Shown here piece by piece: positions 24,854 through 33,253 of a DNA stretch of 64,000 nucleotides. Position 1 is the stretch's first letter, and each line of letters begins with the position of its first letter. Under the pieces are notes generated by a model. That model saw nothing but the letters and a program-made list of their open reading frames with translations. It was not told the DNA's origin and made no database searches. The stretch is from Beduini massiliensis (GTDB taxonomy: Bacteria > Bacillota_I > Bacilli_A > Erysipelotrichales > Coprobacillaceae), in contig NZ_CDPP01000006.1 of assembly GCF_000829905.1 (NCBI RefSeq), positions 496,001 to 560,000 of the forward strand. The letters are read 5' to 3'. A program made the position numbers and the translations under genes.

Positions 24854-26746
24854 TTAAGAAACTTCAACGGTTTCACGAATAATTTTCTTTTTTAATTTAC
24901 TGGGATCTCTGCGTACATCCACCTTATAAGTATCCACTAAATCGTGAACTAGATATTTAATATTGTCACTTTCATCATGTGCCGCTTCATACAAATCATC
25001 TAAATGACTGAATAAGACATTTTCATCAATATCGATCGGCTTTCCAATTTTAATCAACGCATTTTCTGTTGTCTGCAGACCTTCTTCATCCATCAGTAAT
25101 TCTTCATAAAGTTTTTCTCCGGGACGAAGACCGGTATATTCAATTTTAATATCGACATTAGGTTCATAGCCTGAAAACTTAATTAAGTTATAGGCAAGAT
25201 CGGCAATCTTAACCGGTTCTCCCATATCGAGAACGAAGATTTCTCCCCCTTTTGCTCTGGCTCCGGCTTCCAATACTAAAGAAACCGCTTCGGGAATTGT
25301 CATAAAATAACGAGTAATATCCGGGTGAGTCACCGTTACCGGTCCCCCTGCTTGAATCTGCTTTTTAAAAAGCGGAATAACAGAACCGTTAGATCCTAAC
25401 ACGTTTCCAAAACGAACAGCTACAAAATCAGTATTAGAATGTTTATTATAAGTCTGAACGATCATCTCACAAATTCTCTTCGTTGCTCCCATGATATTTG
25501 TAGGATTGACTGCTTTATCCGTTGAAATTAAGATAAAACGGCTGGCTCCATAGCGATCGGCTGCTTTTACCACATTCAATGTTCCAAACACATTATTCTT
25601 CACTGCTTCATTCGGAGAATCTTCCATCAAAGGCACATGCTTGTGAGCGGCCGCATGATAGATGATATCCGGTTGAAATTCTTCAAACAAAGTATTTACT
25701 TTTTTCACATCTCTGACAGAAGCAATCATGACTTCCAAGTTCAAAGATGGATATTTTCTTCTTAACTCTAATTGTATATCATAAGCATTGTTTTCATAAA
25801 TATCCACAATAATCAACTGTTTAGGCCCGTTCGCGGCAATCTGACGGCACAACTCACTTCCGATCGACCCTCCGCCTCCAGTTACCATGACGACTTTATT
25901 GTTCACATAATTCATGATTTCTTTAAGATCCACTTTTATCGGTTCACGTCCTAATAAGTCTTCGATCTCAACATTTCTTAAACTGCTGACTGTCACTTGA
26001 CCATTTACAAGTTGATAGATACCCGGCAGAATCTTCAATTTACATTCTGTGTCTTTGCATAAATCGATCAATTCTTTCTTGTTTTCCGCATCAATCATAG
26101 GTAAAGCAATAATAATTTCATCAATTGAAAACTTTTCAGCGGCTTCTTTGATCTTTGTTCGATCTCCATATATAGGTTTTCCTTGCAGACGCATCCCTTT
26201 TTTAGTCGGCATATCATCAATAAAACAGATTACCTGTTTATTTAGTTTCCCAACCTGAGCGATTTCTCTGGCAATTTTATCCCCGGATTCACCGGCACCA
26301 ATAATCATGACACGGGATTCATTTTCTCTGGTACGTCCAAATAAATGACGATCTTGAACCACGATTCGTGTAATACGATAGAAGAATCGGCTGGCACCGG
26401 TCATCGTCATCAAAACTAACCAGTTAATCAAATACCATGATTTGGCAATAGGGACATCTAACAGCGTAAAAATCACTAAATCAACGATTGTAGCCGAAAA
26501 AGTAGCAATCACGACATTCTTTAACTCGATGACACTGGCAAAATGCCATACGCTCTTATAAAGGTTCATTATTAAAAATACAAATAAGGATGTTCCTAAT
26601 ACTAATAAAAACACATAATTGGGGATTACCCGAACGTAATTCATGAAATGTCCATCATATAACACCCATAAACTTAACATCGCGGCAAAGCCAATCGAAA
26701 AGATATCCCAGACTATTAAAAATAGCCGTCTTAAACTTAATTTCAT
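24854..26746 (-). CDS. PglF/CapD-type nucleotide-sugar 4,6-dehydratase, membrane-bound
   Basis: 630 residues. Four N-terminal membrane helices lie at about 5-130. A first nucleotide-binding domain has MIIGAGESGDKIAREI (about 146-161). A second, catalytic SDR domain has VTGGGGSIGSELCRQI (about 288-303), the STDKAVNPTNIMGATKR segment (about 404-420, with Met where short SDRs have Tyr) and RPGEKLYEE. This is the long form of UDP-GlcNAc 4,6-dehydratases (PglF, WbpM, CapD), which make precursors of deoxy-amino sugars for surface polysaccharide. The start fits GGGGGAAG. It has its own promoter and is followed by an unknown helical protein. Confidence 0.93.
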   Translation of the reverse strand: MKLSLRRLFLIVWDIFSIGFAAMLSLWVLYDGHFMNYVRVIPNYVFLLVLGTSLFVFLIMNLYKSVWHFASVIELKNVVIATFSATIVDLVIFTLLDVPIAKSWYLINWLVLMTMTGASRFFYRITRIVVQDRHLFGRTRENESRVMIIGAGESGDKIAREIAQVGKLNKQVICFIDDMPTKKGMRLQGKPIYGDRTKIKEAAEKFSIDEIIIALPMIDAENKKELIDLCKDTECKLKILPGIYQLVNGQVTVSSLRNVEIEDLLGREPIKVDLKEIMNYVNNKVVMVTGGGGSIGSELCRQIAANGPKQLIIVDIYENNAYDIQLELRRKYPSLNLEVMIASVRDVKKVNTLFEEFQPDIIYHAAAHKHVPLMEDSPNEAVKNNVFGTLNVVKAADRYGASRFILISTDKAVNPTNIMGATKRICEMIVQTYNKHSNTDFVAVRFGNVLGSNGSVIPLFKKQIQAGGPVTVTHPDITRYFMTIPEAVSLVLEAGARAKGGEIFVLDMGEPVKIADLAYNLIKFSGYEPNVDIKIEYTGLRPGEKLYEELLMDEEGLQTTENALIKIGKPIDIDENVLFSHLDDLYEAAHDESDNIKYLVHDLVDTYKVDVRRDPSKLKKKIIRETVEVS

Positions 26747-26794
26747 TTTCTTCCCCCTGCACTCAAAACACTGCATTGTTAATACATCACACTG

Positions 26795-26823
26795 ATTATA
26801 CAAGATTCGACGTTATTATTCAA
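26795..26823 (-). promoter_or_regulatory. Promoter of the PglF-type gene
   Basis: Minus strand: -35 TTGAAT (26818-26823), 17-bp spacer, perfect -10 TATAAT (26795-26800). Confidence 0.75.
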
Positions 26824-26844
26824 GTTGAGTTGATATAACCAAAT

Positions 26845-26877
26845 AAAAACACCTCACTGTTTAGTGAGGCGTTCTTA
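26845..26877 (-). terminator. Terminator of the LCP gene
   Basis: Minus-strand stem AACGCCTCACT / AGTGAGGTGTT around AAAC, followed by TTTTATTT, directly after the LCP stop. Confidence 0.85.
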
Positions 26878-28323
26878 TTATTTTCCTTCTACCGCATCAA
26901 TTTTTTGTTTTGCTGCAGTAACTGTACTTTGATCCGGTTCCATGACATAAAGTTCATATCCCGGCATAGAGTAACAATTTGTACTTGTTGCTCCGCTGCC
27001 GTCAAGTGAAATCTGTTCAATATCCCAGCTTGACATATCATCGATCTGCATTTGGATTAATTTTTGCAAATCACCGGACTCCATATTTGTCTCAAATGCT
27101 CCTGAAACAGAGTTCAAGATAGAATTATAATTCGTAATCATTGAGGCTGACATCAGTTTATTCAATAATCCGGTTAAAACAGCCTGCTGATTTCTTACTC
27201 TATGACGATCGCCATCTGCATAAGAATAACGTTCTCTCGAAAATGCCAAAGCCGTTTCTCCATCCATATAATTGCTTCCGACGCTCAATGAATGACCGCC
27301 AACATTAACCGCCTGATCTACATTAACATTAATGCCACCGACTGCATCCACCATTGTAATCAATGAGGTAAAGTTAACACGCATATAATAGTTCAAGTCA
27401 ATATCCAATAAATTCTCCACTGTAGACATTGTTTCTTCAATTCCGTAAATTCCTGAATGAGTCAGCTTATCACGAGCATTGAATGAAGCCAATGTAACAT
27501 GATAATCACGAGGAATACTTGTCAATAAGATTTGTTTTGTCTTTGGATTTACAGTCATAATCATATTTACATCTGATCTTGATACCGTTGAAACAGGCCC
27601 ATATGTATCAATTCCGGAAATATATACATTAAAAGCATCTTTTGTAACGTTAACACTTGATGTGTTCTTATTCAATGTTTCTTTAATCTCATATTGGTAA
27701 ATGACTCTTGTTTGACTAGAGAATCCACTATTAAATTCTTCAATAATTCCACGATATGCCTCATTGAAAATGATTGCCTCACAGTCTTGATCCGTTAACG
27801 CTTTTTGAAGCTGACTAAGATCTGAATAATTGGTTATTGTCAGCGTGGTTTTATCTTTTGTTCCAATATTGTCGATAGCTTTATTAATATTATCGGTATC
27901 AATGGCAGATACGTAACCTAAGCTTTTATTTTCCAAATCCTTGATTTTTTGATAACTGCTGTCTTTTAACACCACAACGGAAATAACTTGTGTCTGATAT
28001 TTTCCTCCGGTAATGTTGTTTAATACTGAAACGCCTTTATAAGCAAAGACGCTTCCTACACCGATAAGGATCGATAATACCAAACTGACTATACGCAGCC
28101 ACATTTGTTTAATTGAATTTTTCTTATTCTTTAAGACAAAGAATACGAGTAACCATAAAACTAAAAAGATCACTGCGATAATCAGCCAATATTTCATTGG
28201 CAATACTTTTTTAGCTAAATAAGCTAAGAATATAGATAATACGAACTGTACACTAATTAAAGCGATATCAAAAATATGTAATGTTTTTTTCTTATTGGTC
28301 TGGTTTTGTTTTCTTCTGCTCAC
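26878..28323 (-). CDS. LytR-CpsA-Psr (LCP) family cell-wall polymer ligase
   Basis: 481 residues. Three membrane helices lie at about 17-40, 45-64 and 74-95. An accessory domain (about 110-215), as in streptococcal CpsA, precedes the LCP domain (about 228-440). The LCP domain has SRSDVNMIMTVNP, SIPRDYHV, DKLTHSGIYG and FSRERYSYADGDRHRVRNQQ, which supply the Asp and Arg residues for pyrophosphate-lipid binding. LCP enzymes attach teichoic acids or capsule to peptidoglycan outside the cell. It sits before the PglF-type gene in the same direction, consistent with a capsule or wall polysaccharide locus, but a terminator separates them. Confidence 0.94.
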   Translation of the reverse strand: MSRRKQNQTNKKKTLHIFDIALISVQFVLSIFLAYLAKKVLPMKYWLIIAVIFLVLWLLVFFVLKNKKNSIKQMWLRIVSLVLSILIGVGSVFAYKGVSVLNNITGGKYQTQVISVVVLKDSSYQKIKDLENKSLGYVSAIDTDNINKAIDNIGTKDKTTLTITNYSDLSQLQKALTDQDCEAIIFNEAYRGIIEEFNSGFSSQTRVIYQYEIKETLNKNTSSVNVTKDAFNVYISGIDTYGPVSTVSRSDVNMIMTVNPKTKQILLTSIPRDYHVTLASFNARDKLTHSGIYGIEETMSTVENLLDIDLNYYMRVNFTSLITMVDAVGGINVNVDQAVNVGGHSLSVGSNYMDGETALAFSRERYSYADGDRHRVRNQQAVLTGLLNKLMSASMITNYNSILNSVSGAFETNMESGDLQKLIQMQIDDMSSWDIEQISLDGSGATSTNCYSMPGYELYVMEPDQSTVTAAKQKIDAVEGK

Positions 28324-28419
28324 GCCACCAACCTCCTATCATTTAAGTTTTTAAACATGTATATCTTAGCACAGTTACTTATTGATTTCCACCAAAACTA
28401 TACCAACGGACAGAAACAA

Positions 28420-28473
28420 TTCACCCATATTTAACATAATTTAAACAAGAATTTAGTCTTGATTATGTATAAT
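28420..28473 (+). promoter_or_regulatory. Pho-box promoter of the metallophosphoesterase gene
   Basis: Four hexamers at an exact 11-bp period: TTCACC (28420), TTAACA (28431), TAAACA (28442), TTAGTC (28453). Nine bases later comes -10 TATAAT (28468-28473); there is no good -35. The same geometry is found before pstS. It fits PhoP/PhoB binding sites (TTNACA repeats, 11-bp period). Confidence 0.65.
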
Positions 28474-28496
28474 ACTTCTATACATTGGAGGTTAAT

Positions 28497-29294
28497 ATGA
28501 AATTAAATATATTTAGTGATTTTCATTATTGTGAATTTGCAGATGCAAACGTATTAAAGCAGGCTCAGGATTATTATTTTACTTTTTTAAACAGCGTTGC
28601 CAATGATTCCGCAGATTATATCTTTTCTTTAGGCGATCTGGCTACAGAAGGAAATATTCGTCATTACCAAACGATTGAACCGATCGTAAACCAACATAAA
28701 AACTATATGAATGTTTTAGGCAATCATGATACGACCTATGTTTCAAAAAAAGAGATCCAGCACTTTTTTACGTCAGACAGATATTTTGTAAAGGAATTGG
28801 AAGATACTGCGATTATTGCCCTAGATTCCACAAAAGAATTTGTCTTGGATAACTGGGGCGGCATTATCGATGAAGAACAGTTAATCTGGCTAAAAAAAGA
28901 AGTGACGCGACTTTCAAATAAGAATTTGATTGTATTGTCACATCACCCACTTACAAACACGACGTTTAATAGCGAAAAGCCAATGGCAAGCATTGAAAAT
29001 TCTCAGGCAGTCAACGCTATTCTCTCTCGTCATCAAAAAAATAATCTCTTTATCTGCGGACACGTTCATTACAACAGCGTCGTCACAAAAGAGAATTGGA
29101 CTTATATTCAGTTAGGGGCAACGATTGATACCGGCAGTTACTTAGAAGTCTTCATTGAACCGGATTGTTTCAAAACACATCTTAAACTTGCACAAAGTAT
29201 TGAATCTAAAGATAAAAGCTTCTTAGAAAAAGTTTTACATTTTACCGCTAATCCCAACAATGAAAAAATGCCCGATCTTCAGCTTAAAAGATGA
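28497..29294 (+). CDS. Calcineurin-like metallophosphoesterase, probable Pho regulon member
   Basis: 265 residues with all blocks of the two-metal phosphoesterase fold: DFHY (D8, H10), SLGDLATEG, VLGNHDTTY, LSHHPL and CGHVHY. There is no signal peptide or membrane segment, so it acts in the cytoplasm. Start ATG 28497 follows GGAGG by 6 bases. The promoter carries a four-repeat Pho box, suggesting use in phosphate recovery from phosphodiesters or nucleotides under starvation (inference). It is monocistronic with a terminator. Confidence 0.9.
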   Translation: MKLNIFSDFHYCEFADANVLKQAQDYYFTFLNSVANDSADYIFSLGDLATEGNIRHYQTIEPIVNQHKNYMNVLGNHDTTYVSKKEIQHFFTSDRYFVKELEDTAIIALDSTKEFVLDNWGGIIDEEQLIWLKKEVTRLSNKNLIVLSHHPLTNTTFNSEKPMASIENSQAVNAILSRHQKNNLFICGHVHYNSVVTKENWTYIQLGATIDTGSYLEVFIEPDCFKTHLKLAQSIESKDKSFLEKVLHFTANPNNEKMPDLQLKR

Positions 29295-29320
29295 TGCTCA
29301 TATCATCTTTTCTTTTTCCT
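29286..29320 (+). terminator. Terminator of the metallophosphoesterase gene
   Basis: Stem AAAAGATGAT / ATCATCTTTT spanning the stop codon, then CTTTTT. Confidence 0.88.
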
Positions 29321-29363
29321 AAAACAAAGTAAATTTCTTAAAAAGAACGCCTTCCTCTCATTT

Positions 29364-29384
29364 ATTCAATATCTTTTATTGAAT
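29364..29384. repeat. Inverted repeat upstream of XRE/TPR regulator
   Basis: Perfect 8-bp arms ATTCAATA / TATTGAAT with a 5-base centre, 35 bases upstream of the promoter. A possible operator; unproven. Confidence 0.45.
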
Positions 29385-29418
29385 TAGTTGCATTCAGGCT
29401 TAAACCCTTGGGTTTTCA

Positions 29419-29446
29419 TTGATTTTATTGCTTAAAAGGCTATAAT
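29419..29446 (+). promoter_or_regulatory. Promoter of the XRE/TPR regulator
   Basis: -35 TTGATT (29419-29424), 16-bp spacer, -10 TATAAT (29441-29446). Confidence 0.72.
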
Positions 29447-29493
29447 TTTAATGTTAGGATTGTGGCTTGCAAATATATTTTGGAGGAAAATAA

Positions 29494-30729
29494 ATGTTTG
29501 AAAATCAAATAGGGGCTATTATTCGACTCAACCGGATTCAGCAGAACATGTCTATTCGGGCTTTAGCCGAAACCGTCGGAATCGAGTATAGTCAGCTCAG
29601 CAAAATCGAGAGAGGGTTGGAGTTTTCTAATAAACTAACTATTGAATCCATATTTGATGCTTTAGATCTCAATTACCAAGTTACAATCGATTACATTCCT
29701 ATATGCGCTCATAAAGTCAAGCGGCTTTATCATGACATGCTTTATCGAAAACAAAAAAAGATAATTACAGATCAACTAAATGAAATCAATTCAGAAGCAC
29801 ACACAAACGGAATTTCAACACCGGTGCTGCTGATTAATCTGATGCACGCTGTTTTATATACAGAAACAGAGTTTCCCTATGAAAGTTTGTTATCCATATT
29901 AAAAAAAGTGGAAGATTCCATGTCCTCATTTCAAAAACAGCTGTTTTATCAGTACAGTGGTTTCTATCATTATCTTAAACGAGACATTGAACAGGCATTA
30001 AACTATCTTGAAATCGCCGAAACGCTTTATACCAACGATAGCAGTTCGGCTATGATCGCCTATCAAAAAGGGATTATCTATAGTTACCGTGGAGAAACCT
30101 TTGAAGCTTATGAACATCTCAATAAAGCCAAATACATATTTGAACAGCATCATAATTATATCCGTTCAATTATTTGCAGTGTATCTTTGGCTAATGTTTT
30201 TTTATTAGTTGAAAGATTCGATAAAGCTATGGAGATGTACCAAGAGCTATTGAACATTTATGACGGATTACTAATGGACATCGAAGATGTGTCGATGATT
30301 TGTTCCAGCATGCTGTTAGGCGCATTGATGGTGAACGATTTCAATCAGTTCTTTAAAATCGAAAAAAAATTTGATAAAGAAGTGATCGACCATCTAAATC
30401 ATAATATTAATTACATATTCTATCGTATCATTGCCCTATATCAAACGAAGCAATATAAAGAATGTCTGCTTTATATTGAACGTTTTGAAGCGTTTAATCT
30501 GAATCTGCCACGTAATCATTTAATTGAATACTATAAATTAAAGATCAACGCCGCTTCACAGAAACGACTTTACGGAACTTTAAAACTTAATCTTAAAACT
30601 CTGGATAAACGCCATGATTATAATTTTGTGAAACTGGTATTAAAACTGATTATTAAAGAGTATGAAGCATCAAAGGATTACGAAACACTCTATCAATATG
30701 CAATGAAACTCTCTCAATTAAAATGGTAA
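29494..30729 (+). CDS. XRE/TPR transcriptional regulator (RRNPP-like), copy 1
   Basis: 411 residues. The N-terminal helix-turn-helix (about 5-62) reads IRLNRIQQNMSIRALAETVG and IEYSQLSKIERGLEF. The remaining 340 residues form a helical TPR-like array, with phrases such as FYHYLKRDIEQALNYLEIAE and YRGETFEAYEHLNKAKYIF. This architecture is that of Rgg/PlcR/PrgX (RRNPP) regulators, which bind signalling peptides in the TPR groove. A close paralogue lies at 42581-43813. No pheromone gene is evident next to it. GGAGG precedes ATG by 8 bases. Terminator after. Confidence 0.83.
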   Translation: MFENQIGAIIRLNRIQQNMSIRALAETVGIEYSQLSKIERGLEFSNKLTIESIFDALDLNYQVTIDYIPICAHKVKRLYHDMLYRKQKKIITDQLNEINSEAHTNGISTPVLLINLMHAVLYTETEFPYESLLSILKKVEDSMSSFQKQLFYQYSGFYHYLKRDIEQALNYLEIAETLYTNDSSSAMIAYQKGIIYSYRGETFEAYEHLNKAKYIFEQHHNYIRSIICSVSLANVFLLVERFDKAMEMYQELLNIYDGLLMDIEDVSMICSSMLLGALMVNDFNQFFKIEKKFDKEVIDHLNHNINYIFYRIIALYQTKQYKECLLYIERFEAFNLNLPRNHLIEYYKLKINAASQKRLYGTLKLNLKTLDKRHDYNFVKLVLKLIIKEYEASKDYETLYQYAMKLSQLKW

Positions 30730-30806
30730 AGAGCCGTCAAGTGAAATGAACTTCCTTTATTTGATTATCCAAATATTGGGGTTCACTCCACAAGCGGCTC
30801 TTTTAT
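30729..30806. terminator. Long bidirectional terminator (regulator / MGMT-like gene)
   Basis: Outer stem AAAGAGCCG / CGGCTCTTT with partial inner pairing and a long loop, flanked by A-run and T-run. Convergent genes. Confidence 0.75.
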
Positions 30807-31282
30807 AATGAAAATAAACTGTTTTTATAATCTTGTACATAATAACGGATATGGGTTCTGCCTTTTTGAATAATCGTATGTCCCTCCTCCTCTAATTTCT
30901 TCTTCTGAGCTTCCACACCGCCGGGATATTTGGGATTAAGTTCACCATTCACCTTTAGTGTACGCCAATAGGGTGTAAGATCCTCATCTCTTTGCTCACT
31001 TGCCCATGCAGCGATCGAAACGAAAATCCCCGCAGTGATCGGATCGGTAAAATCAGCATTGTTCTTTTTCGCAAAATATTCACGAATTGCTTTGACGGTA
31101 ATCAATTTACCGGCGGGAATCTTTTTCATAATATGATCATAATCTATCGGTGGTGCAAAATACATTTTTTCTCCACCATATTTTTTTATTGTGGCTTCAT
31201 CACTTACGATCTGTATCTTAGGCATTCCGTTATTTCTTTGAAGCATGGCATTAAAATCTTTTTTATCTTCATTTGCCATCAT
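30803..31282 (-). CDS. MGMT-family protein lacking the catalytic cysteine
   Basis: 159 residues. The C-terminal part resembles the DNA-binding domain of O6-alkylguanine transferases: IPAGKLITVKAIREYF (about 54-69), then TPYWRTLKVNGELNPKYPGG (about 103-122), then KKLEEEGHTI. In active enzymes the block is PCHRV. Here the Cys-His pair is replaced by Tyr-Trp. It should therefore not transfer alkyl groups, but might bind damaged DNA as alkyltransferase-like proteins do. It is second in an operon after a nitroreductase. Start ATG 31282 follows AGGAGG. Confidence 0.82.
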   Translation of the reverse strand: MMANEDKKDFNAMLQRNNGMPKIQIVSDEATIKKYGGEKMYFAPPIDYDHIMKKIPAGKLITVKAIREYFAKKNNADFTDPITAGIFVSIAAWASEQRDEDLTPYWRTLKVNGELNPKYPGGVEAQKKKLEEEGHTIIQKGRTHIRYYVQDYKNSLFSL

Positions 31283-31289
31283 GCTCACC

Positions 31290-31323
31290 TCCTAACCTCA
31301 ACATACCCCTTTTTTTGTTAGGA
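31290..31323 (-). repeat. Inverted repeat overlapping the MGMT-like ribosome site
   Basis: TCCTAAC (31290-31296) and GTTAGGA (31317-31323) can pair in the message. On the minus strand the downstream arm contains the first part of AGGAGG. It may limit translation of the second gene. Confidence 0.4.
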
Positions 31324-31339
31324 TGCAATGAGACGGTTT

Positions 31340-31843
31340 TTATTTTTTCCAATAAGTGATCTTATTTTCGTCAAAACGATCTATCCATTGTTTAGTTTCG
31401 TTTGGATAACCAACAGCAATAACCGCTACCGGTAAATGAGTATTAGGAAATTTAAAATAATTTTTGAAAGCTTCAATGCGTTCTTCATTTGGTCCGATTG
31501 CACACCAACAGGTTCCTAATCCAAGATGTACCCCTTCTAATAAAATATTCTGTATCGCCGCTGCACAGTCTACATAAATATAAGCATCTGTCGGCGTTAC
31601 CTCACGATCTCCTAAAACAATAATCGCTGCCTGAGCTTGTTTCATCATCCCTGTATAGGGAGAAAAGGTGGCGATATTATCTAAGGATTCCCGATCCTGC
31701 ACCACTAAGAAACGCCATTCCTGACGATTTTGTGCAGTAGGTGCACGCATTGCCGCCTTCAACAAAGCGATGATCTTTTCTTCCTCAATAGGCTGGTCGG
31801 TATATTTGCGAATACTTTGTCTTACTCTGATTTCTTCTAACAT
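31340..31843 (-). CDS. Nitroreductase-family flavoprotein
   Basis: 167 residues. The FMN-binding motifs of the NfnB/NfsA-like family are present: RQSIRKYTDQPI (about 7-18), AAMRAPTAQNRQEWRF (about 31-46) and GLGTCWCAIGP (about 108-118), plus a C-terminal VGYP turn. Members reduce nitro or quinone compounds with NAD(P)H; short forms often have unknown substrates. ATG 31843 is 7 bases after AAGGAGGA. First gene of an operon with the MGMT-like protein. Confidence 0.9.
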   Translation of the reverse strand: MLEEIRVRQSIRKYTDQPIEEEKIIALLKAAMRAPTAQNRQEWRFLVVQDRESLDNIATFSPYTGMMKQAQAAIIVLGDREVTPTDAYIYVDCAAAIQNILLEGVHLGLGTCWCAIGPNEERIEAFKNYFKFPNTHLPVAVIAVGYPNETKQWIDRFDENKITYWKK

Positions 31844-32101
31844 AAACATTCCTCCTTTCTTTCTATTTTATCACGTTTAAAATAAGAGTGGGAGAGGATT
31901 TCAGTCTTTAGGAATAGGCATTCAACAATTTATGAAAGCTGACAAAAATCAATATATAAAAATAGAAGATACACAGTAATCCCATTGAATTGTAATGGAA
32001 CTATCGGGATAAAGGAATAGAATACTATTTTTATGAATGCGATGATAAAAGTATAGAATGAAGATAGAATATGTTAGAATAGAAAATATTGGAGGTTAAA
32101 C

Positions 32102-32545
32102 ATGGAAAAAGCTATTTTCACAAATCTTTGTATGATCTATGACGATCAAGGACGAGTTTTAGTTCAAAATCGAACAAGTCAGCATTGGCCCGGTGTCACC
32201 TTTCCCGGTGGTCATGTTGAAGATCAGGAATCTTTTATTGAATCCACAATTCGCGAAGTTAAAGAAGAGACCGGTTTAGATATTTCAAATTTAGAATTAT
32301 GCGGATTAAAACAATGGCCTACAGATCAAGGGGAACGTTATGTTGTTATTCTTTATAAAACAAATTGTTTTAAGGGGGAACTGACATCTTCCATTGAAGG
32401 GGAAGTCTTTTGGATTAAAAAAGAAGAACTTAAAAATTATTCCCTTGCTGAAGACTTTGAAATGATGTTAGGAATGTTTGAACATGAGTTCAGCGAATTT
32501 TACTATTATAAAGAAAAAGATGATTTTAAAATCAAGTTGCTCTAA
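32102..32545 (+). CDS. Nudix hydrolase (MutT-like)
   Basis: 147 residues with a perfect Nudix box GHVEDQESFIESTIREVKEETGL (residues 37-59; GX5EX7REUXEEXGU). Nearby GVTFPGG and QNRTSQHWPG resemble 8-oxo-dGTP diphosphatases, which clean oxidised nucleotides. GGAGG precedes ATG by 7 bases. It stands upstream of the two-component operon but ends before that operon's promoter. Exact substrate not determined. Confidence 0.9.
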   Translation: MEKAIFTNLCMIYDDQGRVLVQNRTSQHWPGVTFPGGHVEDQESFIESTIREVKEETGLDISNLELCGLKQWPTDQGERYVVILYKTNCFKGELTSSIEGEVFWIKKEELKNYSLAEDFEMMLGMFEHEFSEFYYYKEKDDFKIKLL

Positions 32546-32549
32546 TCAT

Positions 32550-32581
32550 GATACAACTCAGATACAAAACAAAGCTATAAT
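32550..32581 (+). promoter_or_regulatory. Two-component operon promoter with GATACAA direct repeat
   Basis: GATACAA at 32550-32556 and 32561-32567 (N4 between, 11-bp period), then 8 bp, then -10 TATAAT (32576-32581). There is no consensus -35; the repeats occupy its place. The identical arrangement is found at 35443-35474. Confidence 0.65.
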
Positions 32582-32596
32582 AATGCAGGTGATACT

Positions 32597-33253
32597 ATGA
32601 AATTATTAATTGTTGAAGATGAGAAAGCCATTGCCGATCTGATGATAATGAATCTGCAAAGAGTGGGTTATCAGTGTGATTATGCCAATGACGGGGACCA
32701 AGCAGCGACGATGTTGGAGAAAACATCTTATGATTTGGTTCTGCTTGATATCATGCTGCCTAAAGTCAATGGCTATGAATTAATGGAATATATTGAGCCT
32801 ATGCATATTCCGGTTATTTTTATTACAGCTAAAGGCAGTATAAAAGATCGTGTGAAAGGTCTGCATATGGGAGCAGATGATTATCTGGTTAAACCCTTTG
32901 CAATCGATGAACTGCTGGCAAGAGTAGAAAGTGTACTTCGCCGTTACCATAAAGGAATGGAAGATATCTCTATATTGGATATTGTCATTCACACCCGTTT
33001 ACGTACTGTCTCACAACATGATCAGACAATACCGCTGACCAGAAAAGAGTACGACCTGCTTTTATATCTTGTGCAAAATAAAAATATTGCTTTATATCGG
33101 GATACTTTATATGAAAAGGTATGGCATGACGAACTGGAAGGAAATACGCGTACTTTGGATTTGCATATTCAGCGGCTAAGAAAAAAATTAAACTGGGCAC
33201 CCCACATTAAAACCATTTTTCGCATCGGATATATGCTGGAGGTGTCAGAGTGA
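32597..33253 (+). CDS. OmpR/PhoB-family response regulator
   Basis: 218 residues. The receiver domain has acidic pocket E8/D9, phospho-acceptor D51 in LLDIMLP, a switch Thr in FITAKG and K in VKPFA. The C-terminal winged helix (about 125-217) has IPLTRKEYDLLLYL and GNTRTLDLHIQRLRKKL. It is expected to bind the GATACAA-N4-GATACAA repeats at its own promoter and before the lipoprotein/ABC genes. It overlaps the kinase gene by 4 bp. Confidence 0.95.
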   Translation: MKLLIVEDEKAIADLMIMNLQRVGYQCDYANDGDQAATMLEKTSYDLVLLDIMLPKVNGYELMEYIEPMHIPVIFITAKGSIKDRVKGLHMGADDYLVKPFAIDELLARVESVLRRYHKGMEDISILDIVIHTRLRTVSQHDQTIPLTRKEYDLLLYLVQNKNIALYRDTLYEKVWHDELEGNTRTLDLHIQRLRKKLNWAPHIKTIFRIGYMLEVSE

